Source of the DNA: Plantago elongata
Taxonomy: Eukaryota > Streptophyta > Magnoliopsida > Lamiales > Plantaginaceae
DNA: 64,000 nt
Assembly (NCBI GenBank): GCA_036897095.1
Contig: JAYMSP010000071.1
Span: 28,613 to 92,612, forward strand
Direction: 5' to 3'
The notes below the pieces were generated by a model that did not search any database, was not told the DNA's origin, and saw only the letters and a program-made list of their open reading frames with translations. A program made the translations under genes and the position numbers. Position 1 is the first letter of the stretch; the number at the start of each line of letters is the position of its first letter. Positions 49,163 through 60,349 of this stretch are shown piece after piece.

Positions 49163-49202
49163 GGCACCCAACCCAACCCCACCCCACCCCACACCCACCC
49201 TA
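49163..49202 (-). promoter_or_regulatory. C/G-rich tract with G-quadruplex potential
   Basis: The + strand reads cacccaacccaaccccaccc with further accccacacccaccc. The minus strand therefore has seven runs of three or four G separated by one to three bases, which meets the usual G-quadruplex pattern. It lies about 530 bases upstream of the IDD start codon and about 300 bases upstream of its TATA box. Confidence 0.6.
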
Positions 49203-49490
49203 CCATTAATATCTGTCTTTTCTCTCATTCTCTTTTGGACATTTTTATCAACAGTTGCTTTACAACACTACCTGAATTATAAGCACAACCTATCACTGTA
49301 ACTGTGAGAGAGAAGAGCCACAAACAAAAACCCAAAAAACAAAAAGAGAAAAAACAGAAAAAGGAAGTGTACAAGCTAAAGCTGATGATCCAGTGTTTCT
49401 TGTTTATCTCCTTTCTATCTTAATTTTACAAAACCAAAAAAAATAAAGCTAAAAGCTTAAAGCTGAAAAGTTAACCAAGCAACCAAGCAG

Positions 49491-49502
49491 ATTATATATA
49501 TA
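49491..49502 (+). promoter_or_regulatory. TATA box of the IDD gene
   Basis: ATTATATATATA about 235 bases before the main ATG at 49733. The long leader contains at least two short upstream open frames (49524-49583 and 49596-49622), if transcription starts near 49520. Confidence 0.5.
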
Positions 49503-49732
49503 CACTAGCCACAAGAGAGAAAGATGAACAAAATTTTCAATATGTACTCTTCTCCTTTCTTCTCCCATTGTTTTAAGTTTTAGCTTCTGTGTCTCATGAT
49601 CTACAGTTGTAGTACTAGCTAGCTATTCTCCCATTTCCTCATCACTAACTCCATTCCAGCTTTACTACAAGACTACTCGGTAGATTTCCAAGCTTTTATC
49701 TTTCATCATAAAAAAAAAAAAAAAGGTGATCC

Positions 49733-52700
49733 ATGTTAGACCATAGTGTTAATCCTGCCCATTCTTCCGAATTCGCTGCCAATACCAGCAAACGGAAGAG
49801 GCGCCCTGCCGGAACTCCAGGTACGAAATGACTTTTCATAGAATTTCAGCTTGTATTATTTAAAAGGTCGAACTTGTAGAAAGATTAGAATATATTCATT
49901 TACATTCACTATCGGTTTCTTTTATATATCCCCTTTCTTTCCCATCTTATTATTAAATTAAAGAACTTAATTAAATTGAGTAATTATTTGACATATTCTT
50001 GCACCAGTTTTTTTATCCTTTTAAGTGTTAATAGTTCCTGAAATATATGTTTTTTTGTTTTCATAGATTTAACAATTAGCCAGTCAGAATGAGTAAGGTA
50101 ATATAAGTTTCAGGAGAAAAAAAAGTAATTTTCCAACTAATTTATGTCAGGCTAGTATAAATTAGGTGAATGTGACAATAATTCATTTTGTTTATTACTA
50201 ATTAAGAACATTTGATTGAATTGTTTGATGAATAAATAGATCCAGATGCACAAGTGGTGTCACTATCCCCCAAAACCCTGCTGGAGTCGGATCGATACGT
50301 ATGCGAGATCTGCAACCAAGGGTTCCAGCGCGACCAGAACCTACAAATGCACCGTAGACGGCACAAGGTTCCCTGGAAGCTGCTGAAGCGCGAAACAAAC
50401 CCCACTGCGACGAAACGTGTGTTCGTCTGCCCTGAGCCTAGTTGCCTGCACCATGACCCGTGCCACGCGCTAGGGGATCTGGTAGGGATCAAGAAACACT
50501 TCCGGCGAAAACACAGCAACCGGAAGCAATGGGTTTGTGAGAAATGTAGCAAAGGGTATGCAGTTCAGTCTGATTACAAGGCTCATTTGAAGACTTGTGG
50601 CACTCGTGGACATTCTTGTGATTGTGGCCGTGTATTCTCCAGGTTTGTTAAACTATATAGCTACCTCTATATTAATGATACTTTCACTAGGAAAGTAGGG
50701 AAAAAGAATAAAATTCACTATTAATTAATGATTTGCTACCTAGCTCTACTAGAATTTCTCCATTTTTAGGTTCATTACTATTATATTATTTTGGAATTTA
50801 ATGAATTAAGTAAGAACAATATGAGTTTTGAGTGTTATTTAAATGAATAATAAATATAAACTGTCGGTGGCGTATTAAAATTAATATTTAACGAAAATAA
50901 CTGATTAATTATGATAAATTATAATATGACTAATATTATACTATTTATGAAAATATTATCTTTCTCATATATTGTACTAATGAGTTAGAGGATTTTAAAG
51001 GGAATGTTTTTTTTTTTTGGATGTCCAATATGCTTTGAAAAAATAATTAAATAAATTTATCATATAGTTTGTAAGTTACCAGCTAGCTTCATGTACCAAA
51101 TTTTGAAAATATAATCATCATACTGATAAACTGAGTCGTGAACTGCATCTTAGGACTGTTAGAATATAATTTAAGTTGTACTGTGGCAATTGATATTGAA
51201 TTTCTTATGTGAAAAAAAGCTCAATTTCAATTGGAACAAACGTTAAACGGTTCATATTTTCATATTATAAAAACTAAAACTAATAAGAGACTGTTTGACA
51301 TACAATTTAAATTGACAAAACCCAATTCAAATGAACTATTTCATATATAAAATACCATTTAAATTGAATTTTACCAACTTCGCTCAAACATGAGTTGAAT
51401 TATTGGTATTGGAAGTTGTAGTACTATTATATTTTATTTTAAGTTAGGGAAAGTGAGAATCTTTGTCTTTTCAAAGGATCTTTATTGTTTTCAGTGCAGA
51501 ATGTGTGTTTTAGCAGGTGGCGTATCCTCATGATTTGATAGTAGTATAGTATCGACCTGTTTATATTAAGCTTTCATGTTTATTTCAGCATAAAACTTAA
51601 ATAATACAATTAATTAAACAATGTAAACACACAAATTAAACAAGTGAAGTTAATAATAACATAGTACTATGAAGTTATATGAATAGAAAATGATGAAATA
51701 GAGTGGCAGCCTCTGAAAATATGATTTTTATATTGGGACAAATTGTACCATAAAGTTTTAAGAAAAACTAAATAAAGAATGATGAAATTAAATAGAGTGG
51801 GTAGACTCTGAAAAATGGTTTCTTGAGATATTCTAAATGAAGAAAGGATATGATTTTCATATTGGGACAAAAGGACTATATAATGTTGAAGACACTTCAA
51901 ATTATACTTAAGATTTTAGCAATACTTAGAGTTATAAAAAAAGAGTTAATTAGACCGCGCAAAGAAACAAAATGACATATTTCATATAGCATATGACAAA
52001 TGTAATTGATGCTTAAATATCTTTTGTGAAGCAATGAAATTATATACAAATAATTCAACCTCATTCAGGAAAAAAAAAAAAGTTAATAGGTTAAGTGTCA
52101 ATTTATATGAGTTTCAATGTTTTTGACTCTTGATTCCCCAACATAATTAACAATTTGGTTTGAATAAGACAGTGTGTTTATCAACAATGTATGTTTAACA
52201 TGGTAACCCATATTTTATCTCTTAATTAAGACGGTGCATACCCCACTGTACTACTCATACTTCACTTTAACCCACACCTGCAATTAAATTAAGGGTCATA
52301 ATCAGTTGTCTTGCATGCCTTCGTTCATTCCTACCCTTTTTAAAGACTAATAGTGGAACCTTTCTGTTTGGCTTATAAAGCCTCCAATGTATGTAATCAT
52401 GAAACAATGTGACAATTTTCTTGTCATGGGCAGTCATAGATATCAATCTCAGAATATGTAAGTAAATGTTATCTGATAATTAAAGGCTTCACATTACCAT
52501 TTTTAGCAACTTCAAAAAGTTTTTCTGGTCTCTTGTGACATATTTGAGCAGGGACAAATTAAAAGGTTATTTTTATAAAATTGTGACTATCTTTTTCAAT
52601 TAAAATTTACTGAACTGAACTGAACTGAATTAGACTAAATTGAATTTAAATAATTTTAAATTAAAAAGAACAAAGCCTAACTGACTACTTAGCTCATAGT

Positions 52701-53518
52701 TAAAAGTGGCATGATTTAATTTTAATAGGTGTTTTAGAAAAAAATAGATACGTATAGAACTAAAATTTTAAGTTATGTAAATGTATAAGTATTTTTAATC
52801 TGGTATTCTAAACTTTAATTTTGTACCAAATAGTCTATACCCATATTAATTAATGTAATTTGTTGAATCCCAAGTAGAATTGTTCTATTGGCTCAAGTAT
52901 ATTCAATCAATTTTTAGGGTGGAGAGTTTCATTGAGCATCAAGACACATGTACAATGGGGAAGATCCAACCCGAATCCTACCACCACCCTCACCATCCAC
53001 CACCTGTACTGCCACCATGCATATCGCAGACGGCCTCAAGTCTAAGCCCAACAAGCGACACTAATCGCAGCTCTATTCCATGGGCGCCCGGACCAATGGG
53101 TTTACCAAACCTCATGACAAACGCGCCAACCCCGCAACCAAATCTTGAACTCCAACTCCTCACCAGCACTAGTTCCAGGGTGAAGGACCTCTCAATGAAG
53201 GATCACGCGGCAACTGACCATTTGCAACTCTCAATCGGGTCATCCGAGACAGCAAGCGAGAAAGAGGAGCAGGTGAAAGTAGCAATGTCTGAGAAGGCTT
53301 ACGCAGATGAGGCGCGGCAACACGTGAAACTGGAGGTAGAGATGGTGGAACGGGAACTCGCGGAAGCGAAAAGATTGAGGAAACAGGCACAGGAGGAGCT
53401 GGAAAAGGCGCATGTTTTGAAAGAACATGCGAGTAAGCAGGTGAATGCGATTTTGGTGGAAATTACTTGCCATTACTGTAAGAACATGTTCCAGCAGCAA
53501 CTTCATCACAATAATTGA
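49733..53518 (+). CDS. IDD15: INDETERMINATE DOMAIN zinc-finger transcription factor, IDD14/IDD15(SGR5)/IDD16 clade
   Basis: Nuclear C2H2 factor. In Arabidopsis this clade controls shoot gravitropism, starch use in endodermis and auxin genes. Three exons: 49733-49820, 50240-50642, 52918-53518, joining to 363 codons. Features in order: NLS KRKRRPAGTP (20-29); DAQVVSLSPKTL; ZF1 CEICNQGFQRDQNLQMHRRRH (C2H2); ZF2 CPEPSCLHHDPCHALG to KKHFRRKH (C2H2); ZF3 CEKCSKGYAVQSDYKAH (C2HC); ZF4 CDCGRVFSRVESFIEHQDTC, split by intron 2. Then a Pro/His-rich linker, an LELQLL EAR-type repressor motif, and a coiled coil (VEMVERELAEAKRLRKQAQEELEKA in sections, about 300-345) ending CHYCKNMF. The SDYKAHLKTCGTRGHSC wording and the coiled coil place it in the SGR5 clade; which of IDD14-16 is orthologous is uncertain. 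Intron 2 is 2.3 kb. Confidence 0.92.
51680..51880. repeat. Diverged direct duplication in IDD intron 2
   Basis: The string atatgatttt(t/a)atattgggacaaa occurs near 51718 and 51849. Upstream of each is a gatgaaat...agagtgg...ctctgaaaa block, giving two diverged copies of about 90-100 bases. Confidence 0.55.
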
Positions 53519-54440
53519 TCTCTCCCGCGCAAATAATTAATCATGCCTTAATTTTAATTAGCTTCTGTCCAACAACTCTATATATACTCGATCAGCTATT
53601 AATTAATTAATTAATTGTTAGCTTGGTTGTATATGTATGATACATGTGGAACAGTTCTCAACTTTCATCATTTGATCGGCTTCAATTTTCACAAGAGAAA
53701 TGCAAAAAAAGTAGTAGTATTTCATTACAATTGAATGTTACTATATAGCTGGCTCAGCTTTCTAATTCTAATTTACCATTAAGGTAGTAATTGTAAATTA
53801 GAATGTTGGGAGAGTCTTAGAAACTAAAAAGAAGTGCATTTGGTCCCAAAATGTGGATATTTGAAATTGTTCGCAATTCTAACGTCCAAACACGCTCCAA
53901 CACTATTCGATCGAGCCAAGACAAAACTTCGATAGATCATAACCCCCTCGACTATTAAATCTAAACCCGAAGCATCTGGGATAGGCCTGCCGCTGAAATA
54001 TTAGCTAATCATATTTCCCTCTCTATATCATCATCAATAGTATAATGTTGAGGGATTTCTTTAGAATTCTTCTTTCACATTTAATTTGAGTATTGTTTGT
54101 TTTGTATTTTCAGCTAGCAAACAAATATCTTTTCCTTCAGCATGTGATTTGTTTTGTTAATCAATTCTATCACTTATCAATGTGAAAGATGAAAGATAGT
54201 TTGTGAACAAGCAAGGAACCTAGCTAGATTGCTTATCCTCAATTAAAATTGAAGATATTTATAATTTTGAAATGTAACACCACACATTTGATTAGACTTT
54301 AGACATAGAAGGTATATAATGTAATGTAAAACAGCTAGCTGGTAGGAAGTTTAACTGCACTTTCATTTTCAGTTTTTCACATGTATTAAATTTGATTTGG
54401 GTGTTAATTTTTATGAGATCCAAGTGTCCTCCTTCTATAC

Positions 54441-54670
54441 TATTCCCTCCATCCCGTTAGAAATGAAACATATCTGAAATGAACGATTTAAAAAAAATAT
54501 ATAGTATGTGATTAAGAATGAATTTGAGATAGAAAAATACATGCAGATTCAATAATGTGTGGTAGAAAATGAATTGCATTGTGAGGTTATTGTTAAAAAT
54601 AAAAATATTTTATTATTAACGAAACGTTAAACATAGAAATATATTTCGTTTTAAATGGGACGAGTGGTTA
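54441..54670. mobile_element. Stowaway-like MITE (230 bp)
   Basis: The left end reads TATTCCCTCCATCCCGTTAG. The right end, reverse complemented, reads TAACCACTCGTCCCATTT. These match the CTCCCTCCGTCCC consensus of Stowaway (Tc1/mariner) elements, with TA at both borders and an AT-rich core. It has no coding capacity. Confidence 0.65.
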
Positions 54671-55661
54671 CATAAGGTGATGAAATCTTTGTTGGCAAAT
54701 GTGGTCAGACGTACTCAGGCAATTAAATTTAAGAGGTCACCGACCTGACCTGACCCGACCCCATTTATAAATTCGATGATCCAACTAGTATTCATTTAAG
54801 AAGGCTACTGTGTGTAACAGAACGATCGAATAATTACATGCCATGTTAATTTCTGCATACATCTAATTATCTTTCTTCCATGACAAACTACTAGCTGCAC
54901 ATATATTATTTAATGCGCATGCACCAAATTAATGTATCATTGTAATATTAGCATCATACCTATACGTACATAAGCCCTAAAGGGGGCAAAATTTAAAATA
55001 AATTTTGGGAGAAAAAAATAAAACAACCTAAACTTCAATCAATTCAAAACTAAAATAAAAAACCTAGGAGAAAAAAAGTTAAGAATACGTGGTAAAATGA
55101 AACTTTTGAATTAAAGTGATTCGTCATTATAAATGTAGTACTATGCATGGCATTTTCAACATCTTCAAACCTTCGGACCAAATGTCTTTCTCTAGAAATT
55201 GATTTGTGCATAAATTCATTTCATTCTGAATTCAAGTTTCTGCATTCAGTACGTCTTAAATTTCTCATTTCTTAAATAAAAATTCAACTCTAATAATTAT
55301 TTTAAATAACTATTTTTCCTATCTCTTCTTAATCATCAATTTCATATATATATAGAGAGAGAGAGATAGCTAGATATAATTATGAATTCTACTTGAATAA
55401 TACTTTTACATACTTGAAGAGTTCTAAATACTCCAAACAATTTTTACTAATTATGACTGTTTGCTACCCTTATCTTAATTTGAAGACTTGTATATTTTGA
55501 TCCACAAAAAGTTAAATAGAAATGGAAATAGTATATTTTATTTGTGTTGTAGATACTTCACAAGAAGAAGTAGCTAGCGTCCAGCCAAAATCGGTCAGAT
55601 AATAATAAGAGGGCCTCTTTTCGTTTCCTCCAGTTCTGCGTGATAGCTAGATAATTCCTCC

Positions 55662-55880
55662 GTATCATTTATAACAAAACATTTCTCATATGCACACTTA
55701 AAAAAAAGTGGTATGAGATTAAAATTGAGTTGGAGATAAAAAAGTATATGTGGGTCCAATAATATGTAGTTAAAATAAGTTATACTATGGAATTATATCT
55801 TATAAATAAAAATTTATTTTACTTTAATGGATCGTTTAAAATAAAAAATTATATCATTTATAACAGTGAGTGAAGTATTA
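55662..55880. mobile_element. Degraded Stowaway-like MITE (about 220 bp)
   Basis: The left end taattcctccgtatcattta and the right end (reverse complement) taatacttcactcactgtta are a weak inverted pair with Stowaway character. The internal text (gagattaaaattgagttgga, gtgggtccaataatatg) resembles that of the element at 54441, which supports a shared family. Confidence 0.5.
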
Positions 55881-58240
55881 GTATGTACGTACTTAGATGG
55901 TAATGGAAAAGATAAGAATTGCTATCATATATGTTTTTCAGTGCCAATTTTGTAAGGGTTCAATTTGGACTTGTCCTTGTCAACATGACAAATAGCTGCC
56001 CTAGTACTATAAATTGTGCACAGCCAAATTAACACACAAATTCAGAAGATAGCTTCTTAATTCATTTATGGGGCTTGTGAGTTGTGATCATCGACAAAAT
56101 CAAAATTCTAAACGGGCCAATGTTTCACTCACTCACTCCGATAAAAGGGCCCCTGATAAAACTGTTGGTAATATTAGTTAAACAAATACATTATTGTAGT
56201 CATATGAGTCCAATCAATTTAAAACGAAGTTTCCTTCACATGTATCCTGCATTTTATAAATGGATATCACTGATTATACTTGTTGGTTACAAATTCATTT
56301 TGAGATATAAAGAGTAATTATTACACGTAATGTGATGATTTATACTACAGGAATGAACTAAAAGTCATTCAAAAATTGCAACAACTTGTGAAAATTCTAA
56401 TTTGTACGAGAATTTTAAGAGTTCTACAATATTGTATACTAATTATGTGGATTTTGTGTAATTTATAAATTTTTGTCTATTTATAAATTGTGTATTATTA
56501 TGTACTAATTGTGCGGCTGCATTTCTTTTTTTTAGACTCTCATAACTTTTTAATTCTCATGAGAGTTCTTTTAAAAAATATATGGATAATTCACCCATTA
56601 TGCTAAAATTTAAGTTGAAATACTAAAAAATCGACATACGAAACTTAAAATTATCTCTCTAAAAATTAAGTGTACACGACGTTTATATATGATCAAATGC
56701 ACGTATTCAACACATCCTTTTCAAGCAAATGCTGCTCCTCCTCCATACTTTGCTTTGTTTGCACTCTTTACTACTCATAGCAAGTACGTTAGATTGACTT
56801 GAGAAGTGATTTCAAGTCATTAGATGATCTAACCACCAACTCTATTATAAATCTTGTCAAAATTATTCGATCCCATATTTCAAACACTAAAGCTCCATAA
56901 AACTCAAAGCTTACAGCAGTTTTCTAGTTTGATTCTCTGATACGTACAAGAACACGGGCTGTTGTAGTTTGCATGTGCCGGAATCATCTTTATCATAAAG
57001 GCTAAAGCTTCTGGTTGAGTAAAGTTGAGCAATATACAGTGTATTAGAGTAATTCTGCTTTGTGATATGGTCTTTAATTGTGGCTTGTCATAAACCAATG
57101 TTTTGTCTTTCATATAATAGTGGATTTGGGCTTGAATTTTGTGGTACCACGTGTATAAGCTAGACATAAGGTAAAAGATCAACTCCAAAAGCAAGAAAAC
57201 AAGTAAAGCAGTGGATTAGAAAGTACCCCCTTCTTCTAAGTCAAACACGACGGATTAAAATTTTAATTTCCAAATATTTATCGAGTTATTATAAAGATTT
57301 TTTAAAATTTTATTTTTTTACTTTATTTTCATTCATTTATAATGTGGCAGGTGAGATGACGGTCAATATAAGGATAAATTATTTGATCCAAATAACATGT
57401 CAGCGAAAAGGACAACGTAACCCAAAATTTACAAAGAAAATGACCAAGAATCATACGACTATTAAACTGGGTATTGCAGCGGTATTTTACCCAAATTATA
57501 GGAAAAAAATGTCACTTTATGTATATTGTACGTAGTTATAGCTATATGCAACTATATTAGATAGGCGTTAAATCGATGTACTTAAAAGATGTTCACATAA
57601 AGAAGCAGATATATGAGACTAATAGATATAATTTCAAAGAAGTATCAAGTGAATGAAATCAGGACTAAGCTAGTAACCGGTATCATATTACAATCCGGTC
57701 CCTTACAATCCTATTGATAATATATGCGACGATTTTCAAACAATGTACTGAATAAACATTTTTGCTAAATCAAACTAGATTTGCAGACACATTTATAACC
57801 AGTGTCTCCAGGTGAGGTGCATTTTCTAATAGGAATGATATCCCAAGCAAGTCATCATTTTAGAGAGACGAATAGAAGGAAGGAGAAGGCTAATCCAAAG
57901 CCTTAATCTAAGGAATATGATATGGTTTATCACTAATTTTTTAATTTTATAATTTCTTTTGTAAAAACTCGTTACGTGAATACACAGCTTTTTAAACAAG
58001 CTAGCTGGTTTGAGAAGCTAATTAAATTAATTTATTTTTTTAAAAAAGCTACCTAACTAGTTACAAGTTACATTTTTAACTATTAACTACTTTTCCAATT
58101 AGTTTTACTAAACAAAGTATAAGTCAAAGAGCAAAAGAAAGGAAAATGTTGTCTTTGTATGCTTGTATATATCAATTAACTAATTAGGAATAATTTGCAT
58201 CATTGTGCATGGAATTTTCAGTCGGAAAAATAGTTTAAAG

Positions 58241-58696
58241 TATATCGTAGAGTGAGACACATCCATTTTATATACTATATAACGGCTATGTATAATTTTT
58301 TTATACCTTACAATGGCTACTTGTACAGAAGTTATATCCCGATCATTTTTTTGCTTCGATTTGGTAATTTATTACACACACCGAAAATATTTCACACGTC
58401 AGAAGTGCATTAGGCATCGAAAGTATCTCAAGTGTTTGACTCATACCATATCGTGATTCAATTTTAAAAATTATTTTGATAGAAAAATAGAAAAAAGAAA
58501 GAGAAATTAAAAAAAATACAAAGTCATTGTATCGAGCGCGTGAGATAACCCATGCACGTGTAATAAATCACCAAACCGGAGCAAAAAAATGACCGGAGTA
58601 TATCTTCTAAACAAATAGCCACCGTAAAATATATAAAAAAGAATACGTAACTATTGTGCAATATATAAAATAGATGTGTCTCAGTCTACATATATA
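58241..58696. mobile_element. 456-bp foldback element (long inverted repeat)
   Basis: Left end tatatcgtagagtgagacac, right end in reverse complement tatatgtagactgagacaca. The arms continue to match for about 145 bases: ccattttatata, aatggctacttgt against ggtggctatttgt, atcatttttttgcttcgatttgg against gtcatttttttgctccggtttgg, and tttattacac. The loop is about 130 bases. No transposase is encoded. Any transcript would fold into a long hairpin. Confidence 0.75.
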
Positions 58697-59302
58697 TAAA
58701 AAAATTTTCGTTATTTACAGTATTTCGACATTATTATAGATTAGCCTTCAGATATTAAATTGTCAAATTGCCTTATCAAATATCTAGCAAAAACAATGAT
58801 TAACTTGATTGCAACACCATTTATAAAAGTGTACTCCGAACACATCATTAATGAGTGAACTAAGTGAAGTTTAATTATATATATCATGTAATATGGATGA
58901 GTTGTTACTTTGCACTCGTCCATTTAATTTGTCACACATTACACTGTGTAATTGTATATTACAAAATCTCAAATTTTTACAGATAAATTATATAACAATC
59001 TCGTATTTCACTTATATGTTTCTAGTAACGGAAATAATTAACTTGTCAAATTTCCATATAATAATGAAATATTGAGCTTTGTCTTTTGACTATTAATATA
59101 ATTTCACTTCTTGCCATGAAAAGGTTAACTTATTTATTTTTAATCAACTTTATACTCAAAAGTGATAGCAAAACATCATAACTAGGACAAAGATTCATTA
59201 ACTTCTCATGTAAAAGTTGAATGAAATACAAACTAAACACTGACCATGCAAACACTGAGAAAATTAAACACAGATAGCAAATACATAAAAAAGTTCAAAA
59301 AA

Positions 59303-59321
59303 AAACACACACACACACACA
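59303..59321. repeat. (AC)n microsatellite downstream of the Dof gene
   Basis: An aaaacacacacacacacaca run lies about 120 bases beyond the Dof stop codon, probably in its 3' UTR. Confidence 0.8.
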
Positions 59322-59437
59322 TAGACCTCCATAGCCCATAAGTACATGACATATGAGAGCTAGATGTGACTCAAGATAATTTCAAATATTGTCGTCGATC
59401 TGAAAATCCTTTTTCTCCCATGAGACTGAAATATCCA

Positions 59438-60178
59438 CTAGAAACGATCAAACCCGGGAAGATTGTGGACAAAGTCATCGTCAAAACAATTTTGATTGAA
59501 TTGACGACCATCATTATTGACGACGTGATTACTTCCCGCTTCAGTCGAAGTACTAGCACCACCCATGTTCACAAATCTCAGACTTCTAGAGCTCATAAAG
59601 CCATGTTGTATCGACGGATACTGAGTGTTAAATTGTGGCGGTGGTATATGAGCTGAAAAGTTAACACCTTGTATCATTGAAAAGTTATTCACAAACCCTT
59701 CGCCATTACCGTAGGTCGCAAGTGAGGGTTGGTTGATTGATTGAATTGTTGTATGTGAAGACAACATTGCTCCACCATGGTGGAAAGAATTGTCGCTGAC
59801 ATCAGTTGGCCATAATCCTTGACTTAGGATCTGATAAGGAGGAATCAATGGAGGTAGTGTGGGCTGGGTAAAAGTACCCTCCTCTGGTTTGGAAGACTGG
59901 CCGATGGAGGTTTTGGCGACCTTGTTCTTTCTGGAGCCACCACCAATTGGCACATCCCGTAGGGTCCCACCCAAGGTCCAAAACCTGCAACAATTTTTAC
60001 AACGATATCTAGGTTGTGCAGTGGTGTAGTTATTAAAATAGGAAAATTTAGTATCGGATGAGTTGCACCGAGGGCATATTATTTTGGGAGGTGGAGGCGG
60101 CGGAGGATTGTTATTACCATCATCCTCATCAGTTGGCTGAAGCCAACGATTTGGGTTGGAGTTCATGTTATCTTCCAT
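59438..60178 (-). CDS. Dof-type zinc-finger transcription factor (divergent)
   Basis: Plant-specific DNA-binding factor that recognises AAAG cores. Single exon of 246 codons from the ATG at 60178. An ATG further upstream in frame (about 60217) lies before the start site expected from the TATA box at about 60222-60230, so I chose the inner one. A Pro run (PPPPPPP) precedes the Dof domain (about 33-85): [18 protein letters not shown]... with Cys35, Cys38, Cys60 and Cys63 in perfect C-x2-C-x21-C-x2-C spacing, then [20 protein letters not shown]. Several usual residues differ (TTAQ for [13 protein letters not shown] for WTKGGALRN). The C-terminal 160 residues are Ser/Asn/Gln-rich with an acidic patch ([16 protein letters not shown]), perhaps an activation region. 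Confidence 0.92.
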   Translation of the reverse strand: MEDNMNSNPNRWLQPTDEDDGNNNPPPPPPPKIICPRCNSSDTKFSYFNNYTTAQPRYRCKNCCRFWTLGGTLRDVPIGGGSRKNKVAKTSIGQSSKPEEGTFTQPTLPPLIPPYQILSQGLWPTDVSDNSFHHGGAMLSSHTTIQSINQPSLATYGNGEGFVNNFSMIQGVNFSAHIPPPQFNTQYPSIQHGFMSSRSLRFVNMGGASTSTEAGSNHVVNNDGRQFNQNCFDDDFVHNLPGFDRF

Positions 60179-60221
60179 TTTTTCCTTCGTGTGTTTGATC
60201 GATTTGTGATGAAGCATAGAG

Positions 60222-60230
60222 GGGTATATA
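60222..60230 (-). promoter_or_regulatory. TATA box of the Dof gene
   Basis: In minus-strand reading, CTATATATACC lies about 45-50 bases before the chosen ATG at 60178. This predicts a very short leader and argues against the upstream in-frame ATG. Confidence 0.6.
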
Positions 60231-60349
60231 TAGTATTTTCTGGAGAAACGATTCACGTGTAAAAGCTTTGAGTGTTTGGAGAAAGTATATAACGGTAGAT
60301 ATATGATATTATTGAAATTTTGTAAAACGAGAAACAAAAATTATTATCA

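Larger units (their letters stand above)
53519..59437. other. Gene-free, MITE-rich region of nearly 6 kb
   Basis: No supportable gene between the IDD and Dof genes. It contains two Stowaway-like elements (54441-54670 and 55662-55880), one large foldback element (58241-58696), a 12-bp perfect hairpin (53765-53804), a (TTAA)n run near 53599 and a TA/GA microsatellite near 55346. Open frames here are all short. Confidence 0.6.

Noticed and set aside
60179-60337. Upstream in-frame extension of the Dof protein
   Set aside because: The TATA box at about 60222-60230 places the start of transcription inside this stretch, so the ATG at 60178 is the better start.
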